33,729 nt of DNA from Roseobacter sinensis (GCF_025755255.1 NZ_JALIEB010000026.1:1-33729); one strand, 5' to 3'; numbered from the stretch's first letter, positions 7,839 through 15,389 are shown. Translations and numbers: made by a program. The notes: a model not told the origin generated them from the letters alone.

Positions 7839-8816
7839 ATGTCATTCCACCCCGTGCAACAGGCCCCTGCCCGCCTCAATCGTTCCGAGCTTGCCGTGCC
7901 CGGCAGCCAGCCACAAATGTTTGAAAAGGCCGCACAATCCGACGTAGACGTGATCTTTCTCGACCTCGAGGATGCCGTCGCCCCGGATGAGAAAGAGCAG
8001 GCCCGCAAGAACATCATCAAGGCATTGAACGAGGTGGACTGGGGCAACAAGTCCATGTCCGTGCGCATCAACGGGCTCGACACCCATTACATGTACCGCG
8101 ACGTGGTCGATGTGGTCGAACAGGCGGGCGAACGGCTCGACCTGATCATGATTCCGAAGGTGGGCACCGCCGCGGACGTCTATGCCGTCGACATGATGGT
8201 GACCCAGATCGAGGACGCAAAGGGCCACACCAAGCGGATCGGCTTCGAGCATATCATCGAAACCGCCCTCGGCATGCAGAACATCACCGAGATTGCCGGG
8301 GCGTCCAAACGCAACGAAAGCCTGCATTTCGGCGTGGCGGATTACGCCGCCTCCACCCGCGCCCGCACCACGATCATCGGTGGCGTGAACGAGGATTATT
8401 CCATACTCACCGACCCGGATGCGGACGGCAACCGCGCGACCCATTGGGGCGACATGTGGCACTATGCGTTGGCCCGCATGGTCGTGGCCGCCCGCGCCAA
8501 CGGGTTGCGCCCCATTGACGGACCTTTTGGCGACTTCCAGGACCCGGAAGGCTACAAGGCCGCCGCCTACCGCGCCGCCGTCCTGGGCTGCGAGGGCAAG
8601 TGGGCGATCCACCCCAGCCAGATCGCGCTCGCCAACGAAGTGATGAGCCCGTCGGAGGCCGAGATCACCAAGGCCAAGCGCATTCTCGAAGCCATGGCCG
8701 AGGCGGAAGCCGCAGGCAAGGGCGCGGTCAGCCTCGACGGCCGGCTCATCGATTATGCCTCGATCCGGCAGGCGGAGGTATTGGTCGAGAAAGCCAAGCA
8801 AATCTCTGGCGGCTGA
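7839..8816 (+). CDS. mcl1: L-malyl-CoA / beta-methylmalyl-CoA lyase
   Basis: This 325-residue HpcH/HpaI-family lyase starts MSFHPVQQAPARLNRSELAVPGSQ. It has the metal and substrate segments DVIFLDLEDAVAPDEK (around residues 37-52), SVRINGLDTHYMYRD, GFEHIIETALGMQNI and LHFGVADYAASTRA. It cleaves malyl-CoA to acetyl-CoA and glyoxylate, completing the step begun by MtkAB and regenerating glyoxylate for Sga. Length and motifs match Rhodobacterales Mcl1, which can also act on beta-methylmalyl-CoA; whether this copy does cannot be told. It is co-oriented with the LuxR-type regulator 80 bases upstream and may be controlled by the leader hairpin. Confidence 0.93.
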   Translation: MSFHPVQQAPARLNRSELAVPGSQPQMFEKAAQSDVDVIFLDLEDAVAPDEKEQARKNIIKALNEVDWGNKSMSVRINGLDTHYMYRDVVDVVEQAGERLDLIMIPKVGTAADVYAVDMMVTQIEDAKGHTKRIGFEHIIETALGMQNITEIAGASKRNESLHFGVADYAASTRARTTIIGGVNEDYSILTDPDADGNRATHWGDMWHYALARMVVAARANGLRPIDGPFGDFQDPEGYKAAAYRAAVLGCEGKWAIHPSQIALANEVMSPSEAEITKAKRILEAMAEAEAAGKGAVSLDGRLIDYASIRQAEVLVEKAKQISGG

Positions 8817-8860
8817 GCCCCCTACCCCGCTTCGTCCAGCGGCAGGTTTCTGTTGAGAGG

Positions 8861-8878
8861 CAGGCCGGGCACGGCCTG
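8861..8878. terminator. hairpin between convergent mcl and replicase genes
   Basis: CAGGCCG (8861-8867) and CGGCCTG (8872-8878) form a perfect 7-bp stem with a GGCA tetraloop, in the 125-base gap between two convergent genes. There is no T tract on either strand, so factor-independent termination is uncertain. Confidence 0.3.
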
Positions 8879-8941
8879 GCCCGTTCGACTATGCGGTCGT
8901 CTCCGTGGCATCACCGAAGCGCAAAAACGCCTTGTTAGGGT

Positions 8942-9634
8942 CTAAACCTCGAAGATCACCCGCTCCAGCGGTCCGAACTCCGCTTCCGCCGCAGCAAGCA
9001 GCACCGGCATATGATGGGTCTCCACATATCGCTGGACAAAGCTGCTCGGGGCCTTCAATCGCAAATCGCCGCGCTCACAGCTCGAGAATGCAAGCTTCGC
9101 AAACCAGGCCTGGAACAGATCGGGATGCCCCGCTGCGAGCTCGGCGCGCACCCGGTCCCAGGGCTGCCCACGGGGCATCACCTCTGCTGGAGGGTCGTCC
9201 CGCAGATAAGTCTCTAACTTGATGACTTTGGTCTCTACCGGCCGATAGCGCGCCTGCATCCGCGCCTCGAAATCCGGACCCACGAGCGCCCAGCATGGCT
9301 CCGACAGCCGCGCGATTTCGCCATAGTTCAGCCGATAGGCCCCCACCCTGCCCCGGACGCCGGCCCGCTTGCAGATCAGAACCCCGGCGCTGACCAGCCG
9401 CTTGATCTCCCGTTTCACGGTGCGTTCGTTCACCGACCACATGCGCGCCATGTCGCGCTGGCCCACGCAGAACTCGTCGGCGCGCCAGTTGTAGCGGGCC
9501 GTGACCAGAGCCATCAGCCGCATGAAAGAGGTCTGCACCGTGGGCGACCCGTTCAGCCCGGCAACCGAGAGCGCCGTGAGCAGGTCGTATTTGAGCACAC
9601 CGGCGTCCGGCCCGGTCAGTCTCTGGGGGTCCAT
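8942..9634 (-). CDS. plasmid replication initiator of the DnaA-like type
   Basis: This 230-residue protein has two visible parts. Residues about 30-110 look like a winged helix-turn-helix (MARMWSVNERTVKREIKRLVSAGVLICKRAG), suited to binding origin repeats. The last roughly 75 residues match domain I of chromosomal DnaA: WDRVRAELAAGHPDLFQAWF, then SCERGDLRLKAPSSFVQRYVETH. No AAA+ ATPase domain is present. This is the architecture of the 'DnaA-like' replicases described for Rhodobacterales extrachromosomal replicons. The ATG lies directly after GGAG, with AGGA farther up. The gene diverges from parAB across an origin-like region. Confidence in a replication role is good; copy number and compatibility group cannot be read. 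Confidence 0.8.
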   Translation of the reverse strand: MDPQRLTGPDAGVLKYDLLTALSVAGLNGSPTVQTSFMRLMALVTARYNWRADEFCVGQRDMARMWSVNERTVKREIKRLVSAGVLICKRAGVRGRVGAYRLNYGEIARLSEPCWALVGPDFEARMQARYRPVETKVIKLETYLRDDPPAEVMPRGQPWDRVRAELAAGHPDLFQAWFAKLAFSSCERGDLRLKAPSSFVQRYVETHHMPVLLAAAEAEFGPLERVIFEV

Positions 9635-9640
9635 CTCCGA

Positions 9641-9652
9641 ATAGGGTCCTAT
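9641..9652. promoter_or_regulatory. candidate operator upstream of the replicase
   Basis: ATAGG-GT-CCTAT is a 5-bp-arm palindrome with a 2-base centre, placed 7 bases before the replicase start codon. That position suits autorepression of a replication initiator. The evidence is positional only. Confidence 0.3.
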
Positions 9653-10032
9653 GTCCTGTCATCTGTCCGCCTCACAGACCGGTCTCTCCCGGACCGATTC
9701 TGTTTCTGTCTTAGACAACCTCAATATCCCGTATTCTGTCAACACAAAGCGAATAGCGGGACGTTCTATCAAAGTTTCAAGATAAATATGTAATTCAGGT
9801 ATATTGGATAAGGGTGACGCTTCGCTGTCACCCTATCCGCATGTCAGTGACACCATATCTCAGCAAACCGCGCTTCGGCTGTCACCAAATATATGAGCGC
9901 CGCTCGGCTTCAGGCATAGTGTCTGCGAAAACTTCGCAAGATTGCGCATTTTCCCAATCTGCCACTTTCCTTTTGCTCAAATCCCAAAATCCCGTTATTC
10001 ATGGAAGCGCAGCAAAAAACGCGAGCCGAGCC
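9653..10032. other. putative replication origin region (repeat-rich, non-coding)
   Basis: This gene-free stretch of about 380 bases between divergent replicase and parA is less GC-rich than its surroundings and full of symmetry. A long inverted repeat spans 9806-9838 (GGATA/AGGGTGAC paired with GTCACCC/TATCC around GCTTCGCT). CGCTTCGCTGTCACC (9818-9832) recurs as CGCTTCGGCTGTCACC (9871-9886), differing by one inserted G. TGTCA-G-TGACA (9842-9852) repeats the GTGAC core, and TGCGAA-AAC-TTCGCA (9924-9938) is another palindrome. TTATCC-type DnaA-box-like sequences lie at both ends of the large repeat, but each matches a consensus box only imperfectly. It is probably the origin and/or the parAB operator; this is inference. 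Confidence 0.5.
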
Positions 10033-11343
10033 ATGAGAGACCACAATGACCTTCTGACCATGAATGAACGCAGCCTTGCCCAGCAGGCCGCCGTACGCAA
10101 GGCCACCTTCTTACCCGGCGAGGTCAAGGAGCTGCGGCCCTTCTCGATTTGGGAGATCAGTCAGTTCATGTTCGATGTGCCGGCCGACACCCTGCGCAAG
10201 AAGCTCGCCGAAGATCCATCCTTGCCTCAGGGGCTGACGGAGGAGGATGGCCGGCAGCGTTGGTTCTCGCTCGAGGAGATCAACGAGCTGCGCCGCCGGA
10301 TGCGGTTTCGAGGTAGGACGCTCCAGCCCGCACGCCCCAAGGGCCGCGCCATGCGGGTGGCGGTGTCGAACTTCAAGGGCGGTGTCGGCAAGACCGTCGT
10401 CGCCCAGCATCTGGCCAATGCCGCGGCCCTTGACGGCTATCGCGTGCTCTGCATCGACTTCGATCCGCAGGCCACGCTCACCCACTCCATGGGCATCACC
10501 GAGGTCAAGGAGTGGAACACGGTCTGGGGCATCATGTGCCGTGATCTCTGCCGCGAGGCGGACCGGATCATGGAGGGCTACGACGACCCCGACGACTGCC
10601 CCTACCCCTCCTCCGATGAGCTGCCGGAAGATGTGCGCTCGATCGGCGCGCAGCGGTTTCAGGATTTCATCCAGCCCACCTGCTGGCCCACCATCGACAT
10701 CATCCCCTCCTGCGCGAACGCGGCTTTCGTCGAGTTCGCCAGTGCGCAGTACCGCTCGCTGCACAAGGCCTGGAGCTTTTTCGGCTGTGTCGCGCGCTAC
10801 CTTGATGAGCTGCCCGACGATCAATACGACATCATCCTCTTCGACTGCCCGCCGGCCATCGGCTATCAGTCGCTGAACGCGGCCTTCGCGGCCGACATCC
10901 TCTACATCCCATCGGGGCCCGGGTACTGGGAGTATGACAGCACCACGAGTTACCTCGGGCAACTGGGCGATGCCATGGCCGATATCTCCGAAGGCTTTCG
11001 GGACCTTGCGGCGGACGCCGGTATCACGCTTCCGAAACGCTTCTCCGATATCCGTTTGCTGATGACGCGGTTCGAAGGCGCCAACCCGCTGCATGCGGCG
11101 ATGATGGAGGCGTTCCAGAATGTCTTCGGCGCCGACGTCTGTGCCAACCCGATCGAGATGACCCGCGCGGTCGAGCAATCCGGGCGGTTCCAGATGTCGG
11201 TCTACGAGCAGGACTATCGCCAGATGACCCGCGAAACCTGGAAGCGCGCCCGGCAGAGTTTTGACCGGGCTTATGACGAGTTTCTCAAGACGGTGCTGGC
11301 GGCCTGGACAGAGACCGCCAGCCGGAAGGAGGCCGCGGAATGA
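10033..11343 (+). CDS. parA: ParA-family partition ATPase
   Basis: The protein has about 436 residues. An N-terminal extension of roughly 100 residues contains a MerR-like helix-turn-helix (FSIWEISQFMFDVPADTLRKK). The deviant Walker A follows as FKGGVGKTVVAQHLA near residues 113-127, then VLCIDFDPQATLTHSMG and the later IILFDCPPAIGYQSLNAAF. It is the ATPase that moves ParB-bound replicons to daughter cells; the N-terminal HTH suggests that it also represses its own operon. ATG 10033 (MRDHNDLLTMNERS) is chosen; 10060 is an alternative. The much longer frame starting at a GTG at 9814 runs through the origin palindrome and is rejected. It overlaps parB as ATGA. Confidence 0.88.
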   Translation: MRDHNDLLTMNERSLAQQAAVRKATFLPGEVKELRPFSIWEISQFMFDVPADTLRKKLAEDPSLPQGLTEEDGRQRWFSLEEINELRRRMRFRGRTLQPARPKGRAMRVAVSNFKGGVGKTVVAQHLANAAALDGYRVLCIDFDPQATLTHSMGITEVKEWNTVWGIMCRDLCREADRIMEGYDDPDDCPYPSSDELPEDVRSIGAQRFQDFIQPTCWPTIDIIPSCANAAFVEFASAQYRSLHKAWSFFGCVARYLDELPDDQYDIILFDCPPAIGYQSLNAAFAADILYIPSGPGYWEYDSTTSYLGQLGDAMADISEGFRDLAADAGITLPKRFSDIRLLMTRFEGANPLHAAMMEAFQNVFGADVCANPIEMTRAVEQSGRFQMSVYEQDYRQMTRETWKRARQSFDRAYDEFLKTVLAAWTETASRKEAAE

Positions 11344-12404
11344 GCAGCAAGAACAAATTTGGGTTTGCGCCTCTGGAGACGGGCGTCACACCGCAACGGC
11401 GCGACCGTGCACCGGGACCAATGGGTGCGGCGGTCCGCGAGGCTGCGGAGACCCTGCAGGAGACGACCGAGGCGAAGGTGGCGCAGCGCCGGCAGAACGC
11501 CGAGGACGCCAAGGCGTTCCGTGCCGCCCGGGAAGAGGGCCGTGTGCTGGTGAACCTGGCGCTCAGCGAGATCGCTACCGACGATCTGCCGCGCGACCGG
11601 CTGGAGCTGGAAGCCGTGGCCGCCTCGGACGAGATGGAGGAGCTGAAGGCCTCGATCCGCGAGCGGGGCCAGAAAGAGCCTGTGGAGGTCTATGTGGGAC
11701 CGGACGGGCGCTATCAGCTCAAGAAGGGCTGGCGGCGCTTCACGGCGCTCTCGCAGCTACAGAGCGAGACCGGCGAGGAGGCTTTCGCGACGATCATTGC
11801 CCGGATCGAGCCGGGGCAGGCGGACCGGATCGCGCGCTATGTGGACATGGTCGAAGAGAACGTGGTGCGCGAGGATCTGACCTTTGCCGAGATGGCGCAG
11901 GTGGCGATCACCGCCGCAGCGGACGATGGCGTCGACGAGGTGGATCCGGCGGAGCTGGTCAACCGGCTTTATGGGGCGCTGCACAAGACCAAGCGCTCCT
12001 ACATCCGCAACTTCGTCTTCCTGCTCAGCGTTCTCGGCGATGCGCTGCACTGGCCGAAGGAGGTGGCGCGCAACCTCGGCGTTGACGTGGCGCGGGCGCT
12101 CCGCAAGCCCGAGGAGGCCGAGGCCCTGCGCGCCCAGCTGATGGAGTGCGGCTCACCCGAGGCGCAGAACCGGGTGCTGGCCGCTTTCCTCGAGAGCAGC
12201 AAGGGGGGGCAGGGGGCCGCGCGGGAGAGTGCCGCGCCCAAGCAGAAGTTCGAGTTCTTCATCGGCAAGACAAAGGTCACGGCACGTGACGGCGAATGCC
12301 GGATCGTGAGCGAACGCGACTTTGCGACGATCCCCAAGGCCCGTCTGGAAGAGGCGGTGAAGGCCTTTGAAGAAGCCTTGCGCGGCGGTCCCCGCATCCG
12401 CTGA
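11340..12404 (+). CDS. parB: ParB-family centromere-binding protein
   Basis: This 354-residue ParB/RepB-type partition protein has its ParB N-terminal (CTP-binding) domain at about residues 70-180. The GxRR-type motif appears as KKGWRRFTAL near residue 130, and the ENVVREDLTFAEMAQ helix lies near residue 172. A central HTH-containing region follows, with a C-terminal part (after about residue 285) probably for dimerisation. It would load on a centromere site and stimulate ParA. Its start overlaps the parA stop. Three identical-arm palindromes begin 9 bases after its stop codon and are the natural candidate binding sites. Confidence 0.88.
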   Translation: MSSKNKFGFAPLETGVTPQRRDRAPGPMGAAVREAAETLQETTEAKVAQRRQNAEDAKAFRAAREEGRVLVNLALSEIATDDLPRDRLELEAVAASDEMEELKASIRERGQKEPVEVYVGPDGRYQLKKGWRRFTALSQLQSETGEEAFATIIARIEPGQADRIARYVDMVEENVVREDLTFAEMAQVAITAAADDGVDEVDPAELVNRLYGALHKTKRSYIRNFVFLLSVLGDALHWPKEVARNLGVDVARALRKPEEAEALRAQLMECGSPEAQNRVLAAFLESSKGGQGAARESAAPKQKFEFFIGKTKVTARDGECRIVSERDFATIPKARLEEAVKAFEEALRGGPRIR

Positions 12405-12412
12405 GACGTAGC

Positions 12413-12588
12413 GGTTACCCGTGGGTAACCGGATGCGCCACGAGGGCGGGGTTACCCACGGGTAACCGGCCAGTGCGGGTGCCGCAAGCCGAGGGCGCGG
12501 CAGCCGCAGTTGCGAACCCTCCGCACCGTCTGGCTGTGGCGCAATGGGGAGGGGCAAGGGGGCTCCGCCGGGTTACCCACGGGTAACC
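12413..12588. repeat. three GGTTACCC-NN-GGGTAACC palindromes, candidate parS centromere
   Basis: Three copies of an 18-bp palindrome with invariant 8-bp arms lie at 12413-12430 (centre GT), 12450-12467 (centre AC) and 12571-12588 (centre AC). Centre-to-centre distances are 37 and 121 bases, about 3.5 and 11.5 helical turns. They follow parB directly in a gene-free stretch and lack any repeat-spacer regularity. Position and symmetry support a ParB-binding centromere. The sequence is unlike the chromosomal parS, so it would be replicon-specific. An origin iteron role is the alternative. Confidence 0.65.
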
Positions 12589-12662
12589 AGCAAGACGCAC
12601 CGCAGCAGAGACGGTTTATCCCTCTATATCAATATGTTAGGTAGGTTTCTGGCTGAGGTATC

Positions 12663-12708
12663 CGGTGCCGAAGCTCCAAGGCTTGGAGAGAGGGAGCTTT
12701 CGGCACCG
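12663..12708. other. long stem-loop downstream of the centromere-like repeats
   Basis: CGGTGCCGAAGCTCC (12663-12677) pairs with GGAGCTTTCGGCACCG (12693-12708), leaving one bulged base. An alternative internal hairpin CTCCAAG-G-CTTGGAG (12674-12688) is mutually exclusive with it. There is no T tract on either side. It may end the replication module, serve as a structured RNA, or act as a single-strand origin or recombination feature; none of these is demonstrated. Confidence 0.35.
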
Positions 12709-12765
12709 ATGTAAAGTCATGCGGCGCCCCCGCCTCGCGGTCGGGGACGGACACCCTGTCAGGGA

Positions 12766-12803
12766 GAAAACGGTGGAGGGCGCGCGATCTTGGCGCGCCA
12801 CCA
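12766..12803 (-). terminator. intrinsic terminator of pqqA
   Basis: On the minus strand GGTGGCGCGCC (12793-12803 complement) pairs with GCGCGC...CCACC (12772-12785), with a small bulge and the loop GATCTTG in plus-strand sense. The stem is followed by TTTT (AAAA on the plus strand at 12767-12770). It begins a few bases past the pqqA stop codon. Confidence 0.6.
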
Positions 12804-12808
12804 AAGGG

Positions 12809-12907
12809 TCAGATCAGAACTTCGCGCTCGTCGTCCTCACCGGGGCCGTACATGTTGATTTCCATGCCGCAGGCGATTTCGCGGATCGTCGGTTTTGTCC
12901 AGGCCAT
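12809..12907 (-). CDS. pqqA: PqqA, coenzyme PQQ precursor peptide
   Basis: A 32-codon gene encodes a peptide that starts MAWTKPTIREIACGMEINMY and continues with an acidic tail. The N-terminal WTKP and the Glu-x3-Tyr spacing (Glu16 and Tyr20) are the PqqA hallmark. PqqE, with the chaperone PqqD, cross-links these two side chains, and they become the PQQ skeleton. A strong GGAGGA lies 5-11 bases before the ATG, and an intrinsic terminator follows the stop. The gene is 89 bases after the OmpR-type regulator and may be its target or share its transcript. No pqqB, C, D, E or F is present in the window, so the rest of the pathway must be encoded elsewhere. Its presence strongly supports a PQQ-dependent dehydrogenase system. 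Confidence 0.92.
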   Translation of the reverse strand: MAWTKPTIREIACGMEINMYGPGEDDEREVLI

Positions 12908-12996
12908 GATATGTCCTCCAATGGCGATCAAAGCTGACCAACCGTGGCAGAGTGGCGGGCGTTCCGCGACTCTTATTTTCTGAGAAGGCGGGTGCC

Positions 12997-13677
12997 TCAG
13001 TCTTCGACCCGGACCGGGAGTTTCCCGGTCAGGCAGAAGCCCTTATTGCGTAACGTCCTGATTTCCATACCAAAATCAGATGTGGCGAGCTTCTTGCGCA
13101 GATAGCCGATATAGACATCGACCACGTTTTCGTTACCCGAGCCTTCACCGGCCCAGAGCGCGTCGAAAATCTCGACCCGTGGCACCGGGGTATCGGGCGA
13201 TTGCATCAGCAGCTCCAGCAGGGCGAATTCGCGTTCGGTCAGGGAGACCCGGCCTGCGGCGCTTTCGAGCACACGCCCGGCCGCGTGCAGGCGGGCCGGC
13301 TGCGGCCGCTGGGCCTGGGCGCGATGCTCCTGCACCCGCAGCCGCGCGACAAGCTCGTCGAAGCTGAAGGGTTTGACCACATAGTCATCGGCCCCCGCCT
13401 CGAGCCCGGCGGTGCGGTGCTCGACCTCGGAGAGCGCCGAGAGCATCAGGATCGGCAAGGTGGCGCCTTGCGCCCGGGCCGCGCGCACCAGATCGATGCC
13501 GCTGTCGGCACCCAGCATCACGTCGACGATGGCGCCCACATGGTGCCCCGCGCAGAGCCGATCCAGCGCGCGGTCGGCGCGATTCTCGGCCTCGGTCTCA
13601 TAGCCGTGCAGCGCCAGCCCGCGCGCCAGCGCCGAGGTGATCTCGGGGTCGTCATCGATGATCAGGAGCCTGTTCAC
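12997..13677 (-). CDS. OmpR-family response regulator
   Basis: This 226-residue two-domain regulator has a receiver domain at residues 1-115 with the acidic pair in LLIIDDDPE, the phospho-acceptor Asp in AIVDVMLG (about residue 52) and Lys in DDYVVKPFSFDEL. A winged-helix DNA-binding domain lies at about 130-222 (SLTEREFALLELLMQ and NVVDVYIGYLRKKL). The start is GTG at 13677, 10 bases after the kinase stop, with only a weak ribosome-binding site, so translation is probably coupled. The kinase-regulator pair next to pqqA recalls the MxbDM and MxaYX systems that control methanol dehydrogenase and PQQ genes in other methylotrophs; orthology is not established. Confidence 0.9.
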   Translation of the reverse strand: MNRLLIIDDDPEITSALARGLALHGYETEAENRADRALDRLCAGHHVGAIVDVMLGADSGIDLVRAARAQGATLPILMLSALSEVEHRTAGLEAGADDYVVKPFSFDELVARLRVQEHRAQAQRPQPARLHAAGRVLESAAGRVSLTEREFALLELLMQSPDTPVPRVEIFDALWAGEGSGNENVVDVYIGYLRKKLATSDFGMEIRTLRNKGFCLTGKLPVRVED

Positions 13678-13687
13678 GGGGGAGAGC

Positions 13688-15274
13688 CTAATCGGTCTTG
13701 CGCGGCAGGCGAACCGAGATCTTCGTCCCGGGCGCTGAGCCGAGCGCCTCGTCGCGGGGCAGGGGGCTCTGCAGGGCGATGCTGCCGGCCTGCGCTTCGA
13801 TCACCCATTTGGCCAGCGCCAGGCCCACGCCGAAGCCGGCCGTGGCGGTGGCCGAGGTGCCTTGCGCGAAGCGGTCGAAGATCCGCGCCTGATCGGCTTC
13901 CGCCACACCGGGGCCGTTGTCGCTGACCGAGAGGGTGACGTGCCCGGCCTCTGCCACGGCGGCGAGGCGCAGCTGCGTGCCGGCGCGGGCGTGGCGGATC
14001 GCGTTGCGGACCAGGCTGACGATCACCTGGCGCGCCCAGTTCGGATCGCAGGTGAGCGTGACCTGCGGCGGGCGGGCGATCTCCATTTCCATGCCGGCGC
14101 TGTCAATCTCGGCTTGCGCCTCGCCGCGCACCTCCTCGATGAGTTCCGGCAGGGGGACGGAGGTGATGTCGAGCGCCAGCTCGCCGGTATCGGAGCGCGC
14201 GAGCCGCAGCAGATCGTCGATGCGGCGGTTGAGCCGCGCGGCCCGGTTTTCGATGGTGGCGAAGGCGGTTTCGGCATCAGGGCTGCCGGTCTTGCCGATC
14301 TGCGCCTCCATCAGGATCACGGTCAGAGGCGTGCGCAACTCGTGGCTGATGTCGGCGAAGAAGCGGCGGCGGCGGTCGTCGATGTCGGCCAGCTGCGCAT
14401 TGGCGGTGCGCAGCTCTTCGGTCCGCCGTGCGATGGTGTCGTTGAGCCGCGCCCATTCCGCCTGGACCTCGCGCTGCCGGTCGAGCAGGGCGGCGGCCAT
14501 GCGGTTGGTCTCGGAGGAGAGCTGGCCGATCTCATCGGCGCGGCTGACCGGCAGCTGCAGGGAGAAATCGCCGGTGCCGATCTGATGCGCCGCGGCGCGC
14601 AGCCTGTCGAGCCGGGCGAATTGCGGGCGGATCAGGCCGAGATAGAACGCCGCGATGGCCAGCGCCGTGGCGCAGGCGATGCCGATGGCGGCGAGCGTGA
14701 GCCGCTGGCGCAGCGCGTCGATGCCCGCGAGGATGTTGTTGCGAAAGAGCACCTCGGTGTTGACCGCCTGGCTGAGCAGCTGGTCGAAGCGCGAGGCGAA
14801 GCCGTTCAGGTGGGCGCGCAGCCGGGCCGTCTCCTCATCCTCGGCGAGGCCGGTTTCGGTGCTGTCGAGCGCGGCCTGCATCCGCGCGATGCCCAGCGAC
14901 TGCGTGCCATAGCGCGATTGTTCGTCGAGGCCGAGCGCTTCGGCGGCTTGCACGGCGTCCTCCACATCGGCGTGCAGCTGCACGAAGGTGCGGCGCATCT
15001 GGTCCATCACGGGCGCGAGACGCTCCATGCGGCTGCCCGTCGGCTGGCCCGTCTGCACGGCCTCGGTGGCCACGACGAGGAAGGTGGAGGCCTGGGTGGA
15101 GAGGCTGGCGTACCGCGCCATGCGGTTCTCCGAGGCCAGCGCCGCGTCCAGCCGCCCGGCCACCTCGTTGAGCCCGAAATAGAGGATCAGCGCGGTCAGG
15201 ATCGTGCCCGCGCCCAGCAGAGCGGCGCCGATGGACAGCCGCAGCTTGAGCGAGAGCGCGGGGCGGGCGGTCAT
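13688..15274 (-). CDS. membrane sensor histidine kinase
   Basis: The kinase has about 528 residues. The first transmembrane helix lies at about residues 12-35, and a helical periplasmic sensor region follows at about 36-190. A second transmembrane helix (AAIGIACATALAIAAFYLGL, about 195-215) and a HAMP linker come next. HisKA carries the phospho-acceptor His near residue 311 in FFADISHELRTPL. The HATPase domain has NAIRHA, VSDNGPGV and GFGVGLALAKWV. ATG 15274 puts the first helix near the N-terminus; ATG 15331 would add 19 residues without a clear role. The periplasmic domain would sense an extracytoplasmic signal, possibly related to alcohol or quinoprotein status (inference). It forms a two-gene operon with the OmpR-type regulator. 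Confidence 0.9.
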   Translation of the reverse strand: MTARPALSLKLRLSIGAALLGAGTILTALILYFGLNEVAGRLDAALASENRMARYASLSTQASTFLVVATEAVQTGQPTGSRMERLAPVMDQMRRTFVQLHADVEDAVQAAEALGLDEQSRYGTQSLGIARMQAALDSTETGLAEDEETARLRAHLNGFASRFDQLLSQAVNTEVLFRNNILAGIDALRQRLTLAAIGIACATALAIAAFYLGLIRPQFARLDRLRAAAHQIGTGDFSLQLPVSRADEIGQLSSETNRMAAALLDRQREVQAEWARLNDTIARRTEELRTANAQLADIDDRRRRFFADISHELRTPLTVILMEAQIGKTGSPDAETAFATIENRAARLNRRIDDLLRLARSDTGELALDITSVPLPELIEEVRGEAQAEIDSAGMEMEIARPPQVTLTCDPNWARQVIVSLVRNAIRHARAGTQLRLAAVAEAGHVTLSVSDNGPGVAEADQARIFDRFAQGTSATATAGFGVGLALAKWVIEAQAGSIALQSPLPRDEALGSAPGTKISVRLPRKTD

Positions 15275-15379
15275 CCCGCAAGGTCCCGGAAATCGGGCAA
15301 CTGTGCAAAAATTTGGCCAAAACTGCGCCATCTGGTCCCAAAACCGGGCCCGTGCGCCTGTGTTAAGGAGAAGTTTACC

Positions 15380-15389
15380 GACTTAAGTC
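15380..15389. promoter_or_regulatory. palindrome GACTTAAGTC between divergent genes
   Basis: A perfect 10-bp palindrome lies in the 110-base region between the kinase gene (minus) and the small ORF at 15442 (plus). The region also holds a local AT-rich stretch. It is a plausible operator, with only positional support. Confidence 0.3.

Noticed and set aside
9814-10032. N-terminal extension of ParA from a GTG at 9814
   Set aside because: The extension would be translated through the large inverted repeat and the direct repeats of the origin-like region, shows no family resemblance and lacks a ribosome-binding site.
12413-12588. CRISPR-like array
   Set aside because: There are only three 18-bp units, each an internal palindrome, with unequal spacing and no cas genes; partition sites explain them better.
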